Origin: Vibrio proteolyticus NBRC 13287 | GTDB taxonomy: Bacteria; Pseudomonadota; Gammaproteobacteria; Enterobacterales; Vibrionaceae | Direction of reading: 5' to 3' | Length of the DNA stretch: 58,218 bases | NCBI RefSeq assembly: GCF_000467125.1 | Contig: NZ_BATJ01000017.1 | Coordinates: 1-58,218, forward strand | Shown: piece by piece, positions 26,198-36,455 of the stretch | Numbering within the stretch: position 1 is the first letter of the stretch | Layout: each line of letters begins with the position of its first letter | The notes under the pieces: generated by a model | What the model saw: only the letters and a program-made list of their open reading frames with translations | What the model was told of the DNA's origin: nothing | Database searches by the model: none | Made by a program: the position numbers and the translations under genes

Positions 26198-27118
26198 TCA
26201 GCGCAATGGTGAGGCGCACATCCGAATAATAGGGAGCCAATACTCCATGACCGCGTCATGCTGATCGGCAGCGTATCCGGGAGGATAGGATTCGAGTTCA
26301 AAACCATCGATGCCGCGGTAACCCGACTCAGGCAACCAATGAACAATAAACCAGTGCAGCGTGACGGGTAAGCGATCAATCGGACCGCGATGTCTGAGCA
26401 CCGCATAAGTCTGCGCTGGTACCGTACATATGCTCAATCCTTCAGCGGTCAGAGTGTTGGATGCCAACCCAGCCCAATACGTCAATTGACCACCTTCCGA
26501 CGGCGCGTGTGTTACATCAATCACGCCCAACTTGGGGCAGGACGCTGCAGACAGTGGCTGCAGTTTTTGTTCTAGCTGCTGCCATAACGCCGGCACTTTC
26601 TCCGCAAAATCCGGCGTCGTAGAAAACAGACCATGAATCGAGTCATGAACGCCCGTCAATTGAAACGACGGACGGCTTTCGACACGGACATCAACCAATG
26701 GCACTTGGTGTCGCTCATGCTCGGGTAAGGTGGGACGTTGAATCGGTTTACGCAGACCAGTGCGTTGTCCGGTTTGACGATAAGCGCGCGGGCTCAGGTT
26801 AAACATCTGCTTAAATGCCCGGCTGAAGCTTATCTCTGAGTTAAAACCCAGACTGAGCGCAATATCGATGATGCGCTGCTGACCGTCGAGCAAGCGTTCA
26901 GCAGCTTCACTCAGTTTCAATTCACGCACATATTGAGCAACCGTCGTACCGGTCTGATGCTGAAAGACGCGTTGCAGTTGCCAGCGCGACCAACAGCTTT
27001 GCTGGGCAATCTCATCGAGGGAAAGCGCGCTATCCAGATTATCATGAATAAAATCGAGCGCTTTGCCGATGCGGTTTAGTGCGGCTGACGACTTTTCTGC
27101 GTGAGACTCTGATGCCAT
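26198..27118 (-). CDS. AraC-family regulator with GyrI-like effector domain
   Basis: A 306-residue regulator. Unlike classical AraC, the double helix-turn-helix is N-terminal (about 15-115: LSLDEIAQQSCWSRWQLQRVF, then IDIALSLGFNSEISFSRAFKQMF). The C-terminal GyrI-like/SHV domain (about 135-300) binds small hydrophobic or cationic molecules in the Rob/SoxS-like group. It lies on the same strand as the TonB receptor, about 125 bp upstream of it, and is the obvious local candidate regulator. Ligand and targets are unknown. Confidence 0.88.
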   Translation of the reverse strand: MASESHAEKSSAALNRIGKALDFIHDNLDSALSLDEIAQQSCWSRWQLQRVFQHQTGTTVAQYVRELKLSEAAERLLDGQQRIIDIALSLGFNSEISFSRAFKQMFNLSPRAYRQTGQRTGLRKPIQRPTLPEHERHQVPLVDVRVESRPSFQLTGVHDSIHGLFSTTPDFAEKVPALWQQLEQKLQPLSAASCPKLGVIDVTHAPSEGGQLTYWAGLASNTLTAEGLSICTVPAQTYAVLRHRGPIDRLPVTLHWFIVHWLPESGYRGIDGFELESYPPGYAADQHDAVMEYWLPIIRMCASPLR

Positions 27119-27205
27119 GACGGTTTCACAATGTTCCTGAATGAATTCAGTCTCTCACATTCACTCATTCGCGCAAATAAGCAATCCGTTTTACATTCAT
27201 AAGGC

Positions 27206-27742
27206 TCACAATTGCTGTTCCAGTAACGAGATCAACTGCGGAGATGTCGGAGACACAGAACTTGGGAACGTGGCGACCACATTTCCCTGATTATCAATCA
27301 GGTATTTATAAAAATTCCAGCGTGGCGTGACACCGGCCTGGCGAGCAATTTCGGCAAACACCGGATTGGCCTGACTGCCCTTGACCGAACTGCGTGCCAT
27401 CATTGGGAACGTTACACCATAATCGAGGTAGCACACCTTGGCGCTATTCTCCTCGCTGCCGCGATCCTGATAGAAGTCATTGGAAGGAAAACCAACCACA
27501 ACAAAATCCCGTTGTTTGTACGTTTGATACAATGCTTCTAACTCCTCGAACTGAGGCGTAAAACCACACTGGCTGGCCGTGTTCACCACCAACAGCGTTT
27601 TGCCGCGAAACGAGTCGCACAAGTTGATTGACTGGGTCGAGTTCAACAGTTGCTGGTTGCCCTGTAACACCGCCGGGCAACTCTCCGCCTGCACCACCCC
27701 AGTCATGAGCAGAGGGATGAGGCTCAATGCTGTCCATTTCAT
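27206..27742 (-). CDS. Exported glutathione peroxidase-family protein
   Basis: A 178-residue thiol peroxidase of the GPx family with a signal peptide (about 1-19, cut after VQA), so periplasmic. The peroxidatic Cys59 is in NTASQCGFTPQ, and the Trp and Asn of the tetrad are in the RWNFYKYL segment. The usual FPCNQF motif reads FPSNDF, so the tetrad Gln is replaced by Asp and the nearby Cys by Ser. The start at 27742 has an AAGGAG Shine-Dalgarno. It probably reduces lipid or hydrogen peroxides with thioredoxin-like donors. Confidence 0.88.
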   Translation of the reverse strand: MKWTALSLIPLLMTGVVQAESCPAVLQGNQQLLNSTQSINLCDSFRGKTLLVVNTASQCGFTPQFEELEALYQTYKQRDFVVVGFPSNDFYQDRGSEENSAKVCYLDYGVTFPMMARSSVKGSQANPVFAEIARQAGVTPRWNFYKYLIDNQGNVVATFPSSVSPTSPQLISLLEQQL

Positions 27743-27941
27743 ATTTGTCTCCTTTTTGACCACTTTAGAGCTTTTTACCTACGCTGTAAGGAAAAGATCA
27801 CCAAGACTTAATTTCATTATTTATTAATAATTTATGACAAAAACGCGTCATTATTTAATCGATTGCCTTCTCAATAGTTGATGTATGTCAAAGAGTCGTA
27901 GACAATACCCTGCCGTTTCATACGCCCAAGACCCTGTGTTT

Positions 27942-27972
27942 TGCCTATCGCTTTAATAGGCACGACCTATTA
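27942..27972. promoter_or_regulatory. Two overlapping inverted repeats upstream of zwf
   Basis: TGCCTAT-CGCTTTA-ATAGGCA (27942-27962) and TAATAGG-CACGA-CCTATTA (27954-27972) share the ATAGG arm, so only one can pair at a time. They lie about 70-100 bp before the zwf start in a 296-bp gene-free region and are candidate operators. They do not resemble the HexR site I would expect for zwf in Vibrio. Confidence 0.5.
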
Positions 27973-28041
27973 TCTATTTGTAAGTGGCGCTGCTAACGTT
28001 GCGCATACTGATTTAAGTACCTCGCCCTTATAGGAAAGATG

Positions 28042-29540
<1,499 letters not shown>

Positions 29541-29544
<4 letters not shown>

Positions 29545-30257
29545 TCAATCACAAGATATTCCCGACGGCCGATGCCGTGGTCGAATCCCTAGCGAATGAC
29601 ATGAAAGCCTACAGTGAGTTGGGTCGCCCTGTGCACATCTCACTGTCTGGCGGCAGCACACCTAAAATGCTGTTTAAACTGCTGGCTTCTGACGCTTACG
29701 CCACCTCTATCCAGTGGCAGAACCTGCATTTCTGGTGGGGCGATGAGCGTTGTGTGGCACCGGATGATGCAGAAAGCAACTACGGTGAAGCGAACACATT
29801 GCTGTTCAGCCAAATCGACATTCCAGCAGGCAACATTCACCGCATCTTGGGTGAAAATGAGCCACAAGCTGAAGCGCAGCGCTTTGCACAAGAGATGACA
29901 GACGTCATCCCATCAGAGAGCGGCACGCCCGTATTTGACTGGATTTTGCTGGGTGTTGGCGCCGACGGCCACACCGCTTCCCTGTTCCCGGGCAAGACCA
30001 ACTACGACGACGAGAACTTGTCTGTGGTTGCGAGCCATCCTGAATCCGGCCAGCTTCGCGTATCGAAAACCGCGAAAGTACTGGAAGCTGCAAAACGCAT
30101 CAGTTATCTCGTTCTTGGCGCAGGTAAAGCCGAGATCGTTTACGAAATTCACACAACTCCGGCTGAAGATCTGCCTTATCCGGCAGCCAAAATCCAGTCT
30201 ACAACTGGTGAAACGGAGTGGTATTTAGATTCAGACGCAGCAGCAAAGATTGCTTAA
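29541..30257 (+). CDS. pgl: 6-phosphogluconolactonase
   Basis: A 238-residue DevB-type lactonase, second step of the pathway. It shows the signatures HISLSGGSTPK (about 32-42), FWWGDERCV (about 64-72) and LLGVGADGHTASLFPG (about 136-151), which form the phosphate-binding and catalytic pocket of the SugarP isomerase-like fold. It is translationally coupled to zwf and 38 bp before gnd. Confidence 0.97.
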
Positions 30258-30295
30258 GCGCTTGCTTGTCGAAAGAGTAATTGGAGAGAAATAAA

Positions 30296-31744
30296 ATGAA
30301 AGGTGATATCGGTGTAATTGGCCTGGCAGTAATGGGCCAGAACCTCATCCTGAACATGAACGACCACGGCTTCAAAGTGGTAGCGCACAACCGTACTGCA
30401 GCAAAAGTTGACGAATTCCTGGAAGGCCCGGCAAAAGACACTAACATCGTTGGCGCATACACGCTGCAAGAGCTGGTTGATAAACTGGAAGCACCACGCA
30501 AAGTGATGCTGATGGTTCGTGCTGGTGCGGTGGTTGACGCGTTCATCGATCAACTGGTTCCTCTGCTGGACAAAGGCGACATCATCATCGACGGTGGTAA
30601 CACAAACTACCCAGACACTAACCGCCGCGTTGCAGCACTGCGCGAAAAAGGCATCCACTTCATCGGTACTGGCGTATCAGGCGGTGAAGAAGGCGCTCGT
30701 TTCGGACCGTCTATCATGCCAGGTGGCGCACCAGAAGCTTGGCCAGCAGTGAAACCTATCTTCCAAGCAATCTCTGCAAAAACGGATGCGGGCGAGCCAT
30801 GCTGTGACTGGGTCGGTAACGACGGCGCTGGCCACTTCGTGAAAATGGTTCACAACGGTATCGAATACGGCGACATGCAGCTGATCACAGAAGCTTACCA
30901 GTTCATGAAAGATGGCCTGGGCATGACAGCCGACGAAATGCAGGCAGTGTTCGCTGACTGGAACGAAACTGAGCTGAACAGCTACCTGGTCGAAATCACT
31001 GCTGACATCCTTGGCTACAAAGATGAAGACGGTGAAGCACTGGTTGAGAAGATCCTCGACACTGCAGGCCAGAAAGGTACCGGTAAATGGACAGGTATCA
31101 ACGCTTTGGATCTGGGTATTCCACTGACTCTGATCTCTGAATCTGTCTTTGCGCGCTGCCTGTCTGCACTGAAAGACCAGCGTGTTGAAGCAGAAAAACT
31201 GTTTGGCAAAACCATCACTCCGGTTGAGGGTGACAAACAAGAGTGGGTTGATGCACTGCGTCAAGCGCTGCTGGCTTCAAAAATCATCTCTTACGCACAA
31301 GGCTTTATGCTGATGCGTGAAGCGTCAAACGAAAACGGCTGGGACCTGAACTACGGTAACGTGGCTCTGATGTGGCGCGGTGGTTGTATCATCCGTTCTG
31401 CATTCCTGGGCAACATCCGTGATGCATACGAAGCGAACCCGGACCTGGCATTCCTGGGCTCTGATGATTACTTCAAAGGCATCCTGACCGGTAGCCTGGC
31501 CGCATGGCGTAAAGTAGCAGCGAAATCGCTGGAAACCGGTATTCCTATGCCATGTACGACGTCTGCCCTGACCTTCCTGGACGGTTACACCACTGCTCGT
31601 CTGCCAGCGAACCTGCTACAGGCACAACGTGACTACTTCGGCGCGCACACTTATGAGCGTACTGACCGTGCACGTGGTGAATTCTTCCACACCAACTGGA
31701 CTGGTACAGGCGGTGACACGGCGTCGACTACGTACGACGTATAA
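30296..31744 (+). CDS. gnd: 6-phosphogluconate dehydrogenase, decarboxylating
   Basis: A 482-residue enzyme that oxidises and decarboxylates 6-phosphogluconate to ribulose-5-phosphate with NADP+. The N-terminal Rossmann motif is GLAVMGQN, followed by HNRT. The catalytic segment GAGHFVKMVHNGIEYGDMQ (about 181-199) holds Lys and substrate-binding His/Asn residues. The C-terminal HTNWTGTGG tail is conserved. The ATG at 30296 follows GGAGAG. Codon use is strongly biased (highly expressed style) compared with the flanking regulators. A terminator closes the operon. Confidence 0.98.
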   Translation: MKGDIGVIGLAVMGQNLILNMNDHGFKVVAHNRTAAKVDEFLEGPAKDTNIVGAYTLQELVDKLEAPRKVMLMVRAGAVVDAFIDQLVPLLDKGDIIIDGGNTNYPDTNRRVAALREKGIHFIGTGVSGGEEGARFGPSIMPGGAPEAWPAVKPIFQAISAKTDAGEPCCDWVGNDGAGHFVKMVHNGIEYGDMQLITEAYQFMKDGLGMTADEMQAVFADWNETELNSYLVEITADILGYKDEDGEALVEKILDTAGQKGTGKWTGINALDLGIPLTLISESVFARCLSALKDQRVEAEKLFGKTITPVEGDKQEWVDALRQALLASKIISYAQGFMLMREASNENGWDLNYGNVALMWRGGCIIRSAFLGNIRDAYEANPDLAFLGSDDYFKGILTGSLAAWRKVAAKSLETGIPMPCTTSALTFLDGYTTARLPANLLQAQRDYFGAHTYERTDRARGEFFHTNWTGTGGDTASTTYDV

Positions 31745-31800
31745 GACGTAACTTGGAGCGGATTCAGCCCCAAGCCTACGCCTAAAATTTGAGCATCAAG

Positions 31801-31836
31801 GAGGATGTTAACAAGGTTAACATCCTCTATTTTTTG
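31801..31836 (+). terminator. Terminator of zwf-pgl-gnd
   Basis: A 12-bp perfect stem GAGGATGTTAAC / GTTAACATCCTC, loop AAG, then TATTTTTTG. Confidence 0.9.
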
Positions 31837-31911
31837 TCTACTCGGAAATTCCGGGGCCCGTGATCACCTCAGGGTGTTCAGTGGATTAATCTTGAATGAG
31901 AGATTTCGACG

Positions 31912-32049
31912 ATGACTATCAATAAGTACTATGTCTTTGTTCCGCAGGCAGCGGACGGTGAAACACATAAGGAACATGAAGTTCAGTCCGAGAAGGAAAC
32001 TCAACGTCAGGCGATGGTCAGACAGGCGCAGCAACAAGGCGGGTTGTAA
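31912..32049 (+). CDS. Candidate small protein, 45 residues
   Basis: A short frame that begins MTINKYYVFVPQAADGE and continues as a very polar Glu/Gln-rich helix ending QAQQQGGL. It has no membrane segment and no cysteine. Support for coding comes from its placement between two strong terminators, a GAGAG about nine bases before the ATG, and a clean end 16 bp before the next hairpin. I do not recognise the product. It could also be the leader of a non-coding transcript. Confidence 0.5.
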   Translation: MTINKYYVFVPQAADGETHKEHEVQSEKETQRQAMVRQAQQQGGL

Positions 32050-32065
32050 GCGTCGGTTTGATACA

Positions 32066-32092
32066 AAAAGAGCACCAAAAGGTGCTCTTTTT
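32066..32092. terminator. Bidirectional terminator, small ORF / outer-membrane barrel
   Basis: Stem AAAAGAGCACC / GGTGCTCTTTT with loop AAAA, T-runs on both strands. Confidence 0.88.
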
Positions 32093-32101
32093 ATTTCCCA
32101 C

Positions 32102-32734
32102 TCAGAAAGCAAACTTAAGCGCGGTCTGAGCATTGAACTGCTCAGCATCCCGATAGGTGTTGTAACCACCGGACAGTTCCAGAGACACCATCTCTCCCAA
32201 CATGAATTGCGACGTGAGCTTGTAGTCGTTCATTACGTGCTCATCCAGATACGAAATCCGATAGCGCGGCGTGAGCGCCAGAAACGGAGTTACAGCGTAA
32301 GCAAAACCGATATCCGCCGCCACCCCATACTCGTCAAATTTGGCAGAGCCACCGTTCTGATGATCCCGTTCAACTTGATAATTATTGACACCCAGGCTGT
32401 AGAAAAGAGAGGAACGCTGGTAATTTTGGTAACCACCCAGTGCCAAAAACGTATTACTGATGTCTGTATTCCCGGCCGTGGTTCCTTCGTATTCGATTTT
32501 TGCGTATCCATCTAATGCCTGAGGAGAGAAACTTGCAGTCGCATTCACACCAAACAGATCACGGGCACCTTTATTCTTGTAATCATCCCCGAGAAATGCC
32601 CCCAGACTATGGCTCTTTTGTTCCCCATATTGTAATCCCGCGCCAACATAACTGTACTTACCCAGTGACCCTTGTGCCGCCATTACACCAGAGCTCATCA
32701 CCAACATTAAAGAGACAGTAACGATTCGTTTCAT
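32102..32734 (-). CDS. Outer-membrane beta-barrel protein
   Basis: A 210-residue exported protein. A signal peptide covers about 1-19 (cut at VMA-AQG). It is followed by alternating amphipathic strands (YSYVGAGLQYG, NATASFSP, YAKIEYEG, FALTPRYRISYLD type) and ends in the barrel signature KFAF with terminal Phe. An eight-stranded OmpA/OmpW-sized barrel is likely. Three-dimensional fold and role are not assigned; the family is widespread in Vibrio as conserved hypothetical barrels. Shine-Dalgarno AGGAAATTG. Confidence 0.8.
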   Translation of the reverse strand: MKRIVTVSLMLVMSSGVMAAQGSLGKYSYVGAGLQYGEQKSHSLGAFLGDDYKNKGARDLFGVNATASFSPQALDGYAKIEYEGTTAGNTDISNTFLALGGYQNYQRSSLFYSLGVNNYQVERDHQNGGSAKFDEYGVAADIGFAYAVTPFLALTPRYRISYLDEHVMNDYKLTSQFMLGEMVSLELSGGYNTYRDAEQFNAQTALKFAF

Positions 32735-32876
32735 TTGAACAATTTCCTGAATTAAATAACTGGCAGGAAATTATCACCAAATAAAACATCGTTCAATTAA
32801 ATCTTGAACACCGTACAAAATAGACTAAAACGCAATAATATCAACAAATATTAGTCTAACTTAATATGCTAATACG

Positions 32877-34643
32877 TTACGCCTTGCACCGAACCCCTAG
32901 CGCCTTTAACTTGCGATACAGGGTGTTACGACTAACGCCCAGCATGCGTGACGTTTTACTGATATTGCCTTGATTGGCACGATAGGTCGCCAACAAAGTT
33001 TCATCGACCGTGGTGCGCAGATCTTTCTCAGCGGCAGGTTGAGACACAGTTTGGGTCAGCGTTTTTTGTAGATGAAGTGGAATATGGTTCAGTGTCAGGG
33101 TCGGTTCTCCCTGCGCCATCAACGCCGCCACTTTCAACAGATTGTCCAACTCTCTGAGGTTTCCTGGCCAGGGGTAGCTAAGCAGTCGAGCGAGTAACGC
33201 AGGACACAAGGTTTGATCGGCAGGCTGAGCGTATTTTTGATGCATCGTATGTATCAGCGCCTGTTTGTCTTGCCGTTCGGCCAACCGCGGCAGTTCAAGC
33301 AGCAAGCCATTCAACCGATAGAACAAGTCCTGACGGAAACCTCCCTCACTGACCAGTTGTGACAAGTCTTTATGCGTAGCCGCAATGATCTGAATATCCA
33401 CCGTTTCACTTTGGTTCGATCCAACTGGCGCAACCTGCTTATCCTGCAAGACATGTAATAAACGGCTTTGTGCCTGCGGTGGCAGATCGCCAATTTCATC
33501 GAGAAACAAAATCCCCTGATGAGCCTGGCGGATCTTACCCAAATATCCCTTCGGACTGGCGCCCGTGAACGCCCCCGGCGCATAGCCAAACAATTCGGAT
33601 TCCACCAGATCTGCGGGCAGTGCGCCACAGTTCACCGAGACCAAAGGCGCTTTGCGCCTGCCGCTCTGCTGATGCAGCGCTTTGACAAACTCATTCTTAC
33701 CCACACCAGTTTCTCCGACGATCAACAGACAGATGTCTTGGTCGATCACCCGGGTTGCCTGCTGCCAGGCCAGTTCGATCTGCTCATCACCACAATGCAG
33801 CAAGGTGGATGCCGAGTAGGATCGTCGGGCAGTCGTCGACGTGGGCTGACCCAGCTCTTGAGTGGCAACGGCCAAATTCATAGGACTTCGGGTCAGTTCA
33901 ATCACATCCTGCACCGAGTTGCCCAGCACCGGATGCTGTGCCAGCAGCTGAGAAGCCACCTGATTGTGCGCCACCACCAGCCCGGTTTCATCGGCAATCA
34001 GAATACCCTGCCAACCGCTGGTTAACAACGCAGGGTCGAGGGCGAGGTCAACTCTGAGAGCGGCATTAGGAATCCAGTTCAACAGTTGGTTTTGTATGCG
34101 CTGAACCATGTTCTGCACCAGCAATTGAGTCGAACTGTCGTGTTGTTGCTGCTCACTGGTCACATCCAGCAGCCCGATCATGTTCCCACGGTGATCAAAA
34201 ATAGGACAAGCGGAACAACTGATGAAGCGATGCTGCAAAATGTAGTGTTGATCACCGATCACACTGACCGGTTGCTGCTCGATCAAAGCCGTGCCAATGG
34301 CATTAGTGCCTTTCAGGTTTTCCTGCCAGCACGCTCCGGAACTCAACGCAATGGTGGTGAGTTTTTCACGAAATTCAGGCTGTCCCCAACTGGCCAGAAT
34401 CACCCCTTCGGTATCGGTCAGGATCAAACGACTGTCGCTGCGGGCAAACAGTTGATTAAACAGCGGCAATGCCTGTGCACTCACCGCATCGATCAGGTTA
34501 GCGGTCTCTTCCCTCCGAGCTTTGAGCATCGCAGGAGATAAACGTACGTCATCGGGCAGGCGCCGGGCTCTCAGGCCCGCTTTTTCGCTCCGTTGCCAGG
34601 AAGAGGATAACCAGTGATCCGGCGTCGGGGTAGATAACTGCAT
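32877..34643 (-). CDS. AcoR-type sigma-54-dependent activator
   Basis: A 588-residue enhancer-binding protein of the AcoR group. An N-terminal GAF-like sensor lies at about 50-190 (with the HRFISCSACPIFD segment and its Cys pair 143/146), then a PAS-like middle. The AAA+ domain has Walker A GETGVGKN (310-317), GAFTGA (357-362) and LFLDEIG (379-385). The C-terminal Fis-type helix-turn-helix contains NISKTSRMLGVSRNTLYRKL. It is divergent from an aldehyde dehydrogenase with a -24/-12 promoter, which it almost certainly activates. AcoR-type proteins respond to acetoin, alcohols or aldehydes; the effector here is unknown. Confidence 0.92.
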   Translation of the reverse strand: MQLSTPTPDHWLSSSWQRSEKAGLRARRLPDDVRLSPAMLKARREETANLIDAVSAQALPLFNQLFARSDSRLILTDTEGVILASWGQPEFREKLTTIALSSGACWQENLKGTNAIGTALIEQQPVSVIGDQHYILQHRFISCSACPIFDHRGNMIGLLDVTSEQQQHDSSTQLLVQNMVQRIQNQLLNWIPNAALRVDLALDPALLTSGWQGILIADETGLVVAHNQVASQLLAQHPVLGNSVQDVIELTRSPMNLAVATQELGQPTSTTARRSYSASTLLHCGDEQIELAWQQATRVIDQDICLLIVGETGVGKNEFVKALHQQSGRRKAPLVSVNCGALPADLVESELFGYAPGAFTGASPKGYLGKIRQAHQGILFLDEIGDLPPQAQSRLLHVLQDKQVAPVGSNQSETVDIQIIAATHKDLSQLVSEGGFRQDLFYRLNGLLLELPRLAERQDKQALIHTMHQKYAQPADQTLCPALLARLLSYPWPGNLRELDNLLKVAALMAQGEPTLTLNHIPLHLQKTLTQTVSQPAAEKDLRTTVDETLLATYRANQGNISKTSRMLGVSRNTLYRKLKALGVRCKA

Positions 34644-34663
34644 AACTGTTCCATTTCGTTACA

Positions 34664-34696
34664 TGTTCGCTGTGTCATTTCGCCACACTCTGAACA
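34664..34696. promoter_or_regulatory. Nested inverted repeat, probable enhancer for aldehyde dehydrogenase
   Basis: Outer arms TGTTC (34664-34668) / GAACA (34692-34696) and inner arms GTGT (34672-34675) / ACAC (34685-34688) are exactly centred on one point. The element lies about 100 bp upstream of the -24 box, the distance expected for an activator of the AcoR type, and just before the activator gene itself. Confidence 0.6.
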
Positions 34697-34797
34697 CTGG
34701 CATCGGTTTCCCAGCCTGGCAAAGGTGTGTCTGATTCGGATTGTTATTATCCCTTAATCATAGCGTTACATTTTTTTAACAACAAATCTTCTCAGTC

Positions 34798-34813
34798 TGG
34801 CCTGTGATTTGCG
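34798..34813 (+). promoter_or_regulatory. Sigma-54 promoter of aldehyde dehydrogenase gene
   Basis: TGGCCTGTGATTTGCG, with GG and GC separated by 10 bp. Near-consensus -24/-12 element about 80 bp before the start codon, opposite a sigma-54 activator gene. Confidence 0.8.
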
Positions 34814-34891
34814 TTTTAAACAGAGATGGAACATGTGCGATGCGCACACTAAACAACAAAAAACGCAAACACAAACGAGAAGGATCGAACC

Positions 34892-36412
34892 ATGATTTAC
34901 ACGCAACCCGGCCAAGCCGGCTCAGTGATTGAATTTAAAAGTCATTACGATAACTACATCGGAGGTGAGTGGCGCCAACCAGTCACAGGTGAGTATTTTG
35001 ACAACTGTTCACCGGTGAACGGGAAACCATACTGCAAGGTCGCCCGCTCTACGGAAGACGATATCAATCTAGCCTTGGATGCCGCGCACGGTATCCGGGC
35101 GCAATGGGCCGCAACCAGCGTCACCGAGCGAGCCAATATTTTGCTGAAAATTGCGGACCGGATTGAGACACACATGGAAGAGCTGGCCGTGGCTGAAACA
35201 TGGGAAAACGGCAAGCCAGTACGAGAAACACTCGCCGCGGATTTACCTTTGGTGGTGGATCACTTTCGTTACTTCGCTGGGTGTATTCGGGCTCAGGAAG
35301 GCAGTGCCGCTGAGCTGGACGCGACCACAGCGAGCTATCACTTTCCTGAACCGGTCGGCGTAGTCGGCCAGATCATTCCGTGGAACTTCCCAATGTTGAT
35401 GGCCGCCTGGAAGTTGGCACCCGCGCTGGCTGCCGGTTGCTGCGTGGTGCTGAAACCGGCAGAACAAACTCCGACCTCGATCTTGATTCTGATGGAAAAG
35501 ATCGGCGATCTGATCCCGGCGGGCGTCATTAATGTGGTCAACGGTTTCGGTTCGGAAGCGGGTCAGGCGCTGGCCACCAGCAACCGTATCGCGAAGCTGG
35601 CCTTTACAGGCTCGACCGACGTCGGCCATCACATCCTCAAATGCGCCGCGGAAAATTTAATTCCTTCCACCGTTGAGCTGGGCGGCAAATCACCCAACAT
35701 TTACTTTGAAGATATATTTGATCACGAAGATGAGTACCTCAGCAAATGCATTGAGGGCATCTTGCTGGCCTTTTTCAATCAGGGGGAAGTCTGTACCTGT
35801 CCGTCGCGGGTGCTGATCCATGAATCCATCTACGACCAGTTTATCGCCAAAGTCATTGAGCGGGCTCAGACCATCAAACAGGGTAACCCGCTCGATACGG
35901 AGACTCAGGTCGGCGCGCAAGCCTCTCAGGAACAATTCGATAAAATTCTCAGTTATCTTGAAATTGGCCGCCAGGAAGGTGCCGAAGTATTGATCGGCGG
36001 TAACGTTGCGCCGCAGAAAGACGATCTGAGTGATGGCTTCTACATTCAGCCAACAATGCTCAAGGGCAATAATCAGATGCGTGTTTTTCAGGAAGAGATC
36101 TTTGGGCCGGTGATTGCGATAACTACATTTAAAGACGAAGCCGAAGCGCTGGCGATCGCGAACGACACTGAATACGGGCTAGGAGCCGGCGTATGGACAC
36201 GGGATGCCAACAAAGCGTACCGCATGGGGCGTAAGATTGAAGCGGGCCGAATCTGGGTTAACTGTTACCACGCCTATCCGGCTCATGCCGCGTTCGGCGG
36301 TTACAAAAAATCCGGAATTGGTCGGGAAACCCACAAGATGATGCTCGACCACTACCAGAACACTAAAAATTTGCTAGTGAGCTATGATGTCAATCCACTC
36401 GGTTTCTTCTGA
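34892..36412 (+). CDS. aldB: AldB/ExaC-like NAD(P)-dependent aldehyde dehydrogenase
   Basis: A 506-residue cytosolic enzyme that oxidises acetaldehyde-type aldehydes to acids. IIPWNFP (161-167) and FTGSTDVG (238-245) bind the cofactor, Glu262 lies in VELGGKSPN, and the nucleophile Cys301 is in NQGEVCTCPSR, the spelling typical of AldB/AcoD proteins. The tail YHAYPAHAAFGGYKKSGIGRE is also typical. An AAGGA Shine-Dalgarno seven bases before the ATG supports the start. Controlled by the divergent AcoR-type activator through a sigma-54 promoter, so induction by an alcohol or aldehyde is likely. Confidence 0.92.
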   Translation: MIYTQPGQAGSVIEFKSHYDNYIGGEWRQPVTGEYFDNCSPVNGKPYCKVARSTEDDINLALDAAHGIRAQWAATSVTERANILLKIADRIETHMEELAVAETWENGKPVRETLAADLPLVVDHFRYFAGCIRAQEGSAAELDATTASYHFPEPVGVVGQIIPWNFPMLMAAWKLAPALAAGCCVVLKPAEQTPTSILILMEKIGDLIPAGVINVVNGFGSEAGQALATSNRIAKLAFTGSTDVGHHILKCAAENLIPSTVELGGKSPNIYFEDIFDHEDEYLSKCIEGILLAFFNQGEVCTCPSRVLIHESIYDQFIAKVIERAQTIKQGNPLDTETQVGAQASQEQFDKILSYLEIGRQEGAEVLIGGNVAPQKDDLSDGFYIQPTMLKGNNQMRVFQEEIFGPVIAITTFKDEAEALAIANDTEYGLGAGVWTRDANKAYRMGRKIEAGRIWVNCYHAYPAHAAFGGYKKSGIGRETHKMMLDHYQNTKNLLVSYDVNPLGFF

Positions 36413-36432
36413 AGAATAGAAGCGGCCAAAAC

Positions 36433-36455
36433 AGAGCGCCATCAGGCGCTCTTTT
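36433..36455 (+). terminator. Terminator after aldehyde dehydrogenase, overlapping the next gene's 3' end
   Basis: AGAGCGCC-ATCA-GGCGCTCTTTT. The stem covers the last codons and stop of the convergent small membrane gene. Confidence 0.82.
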
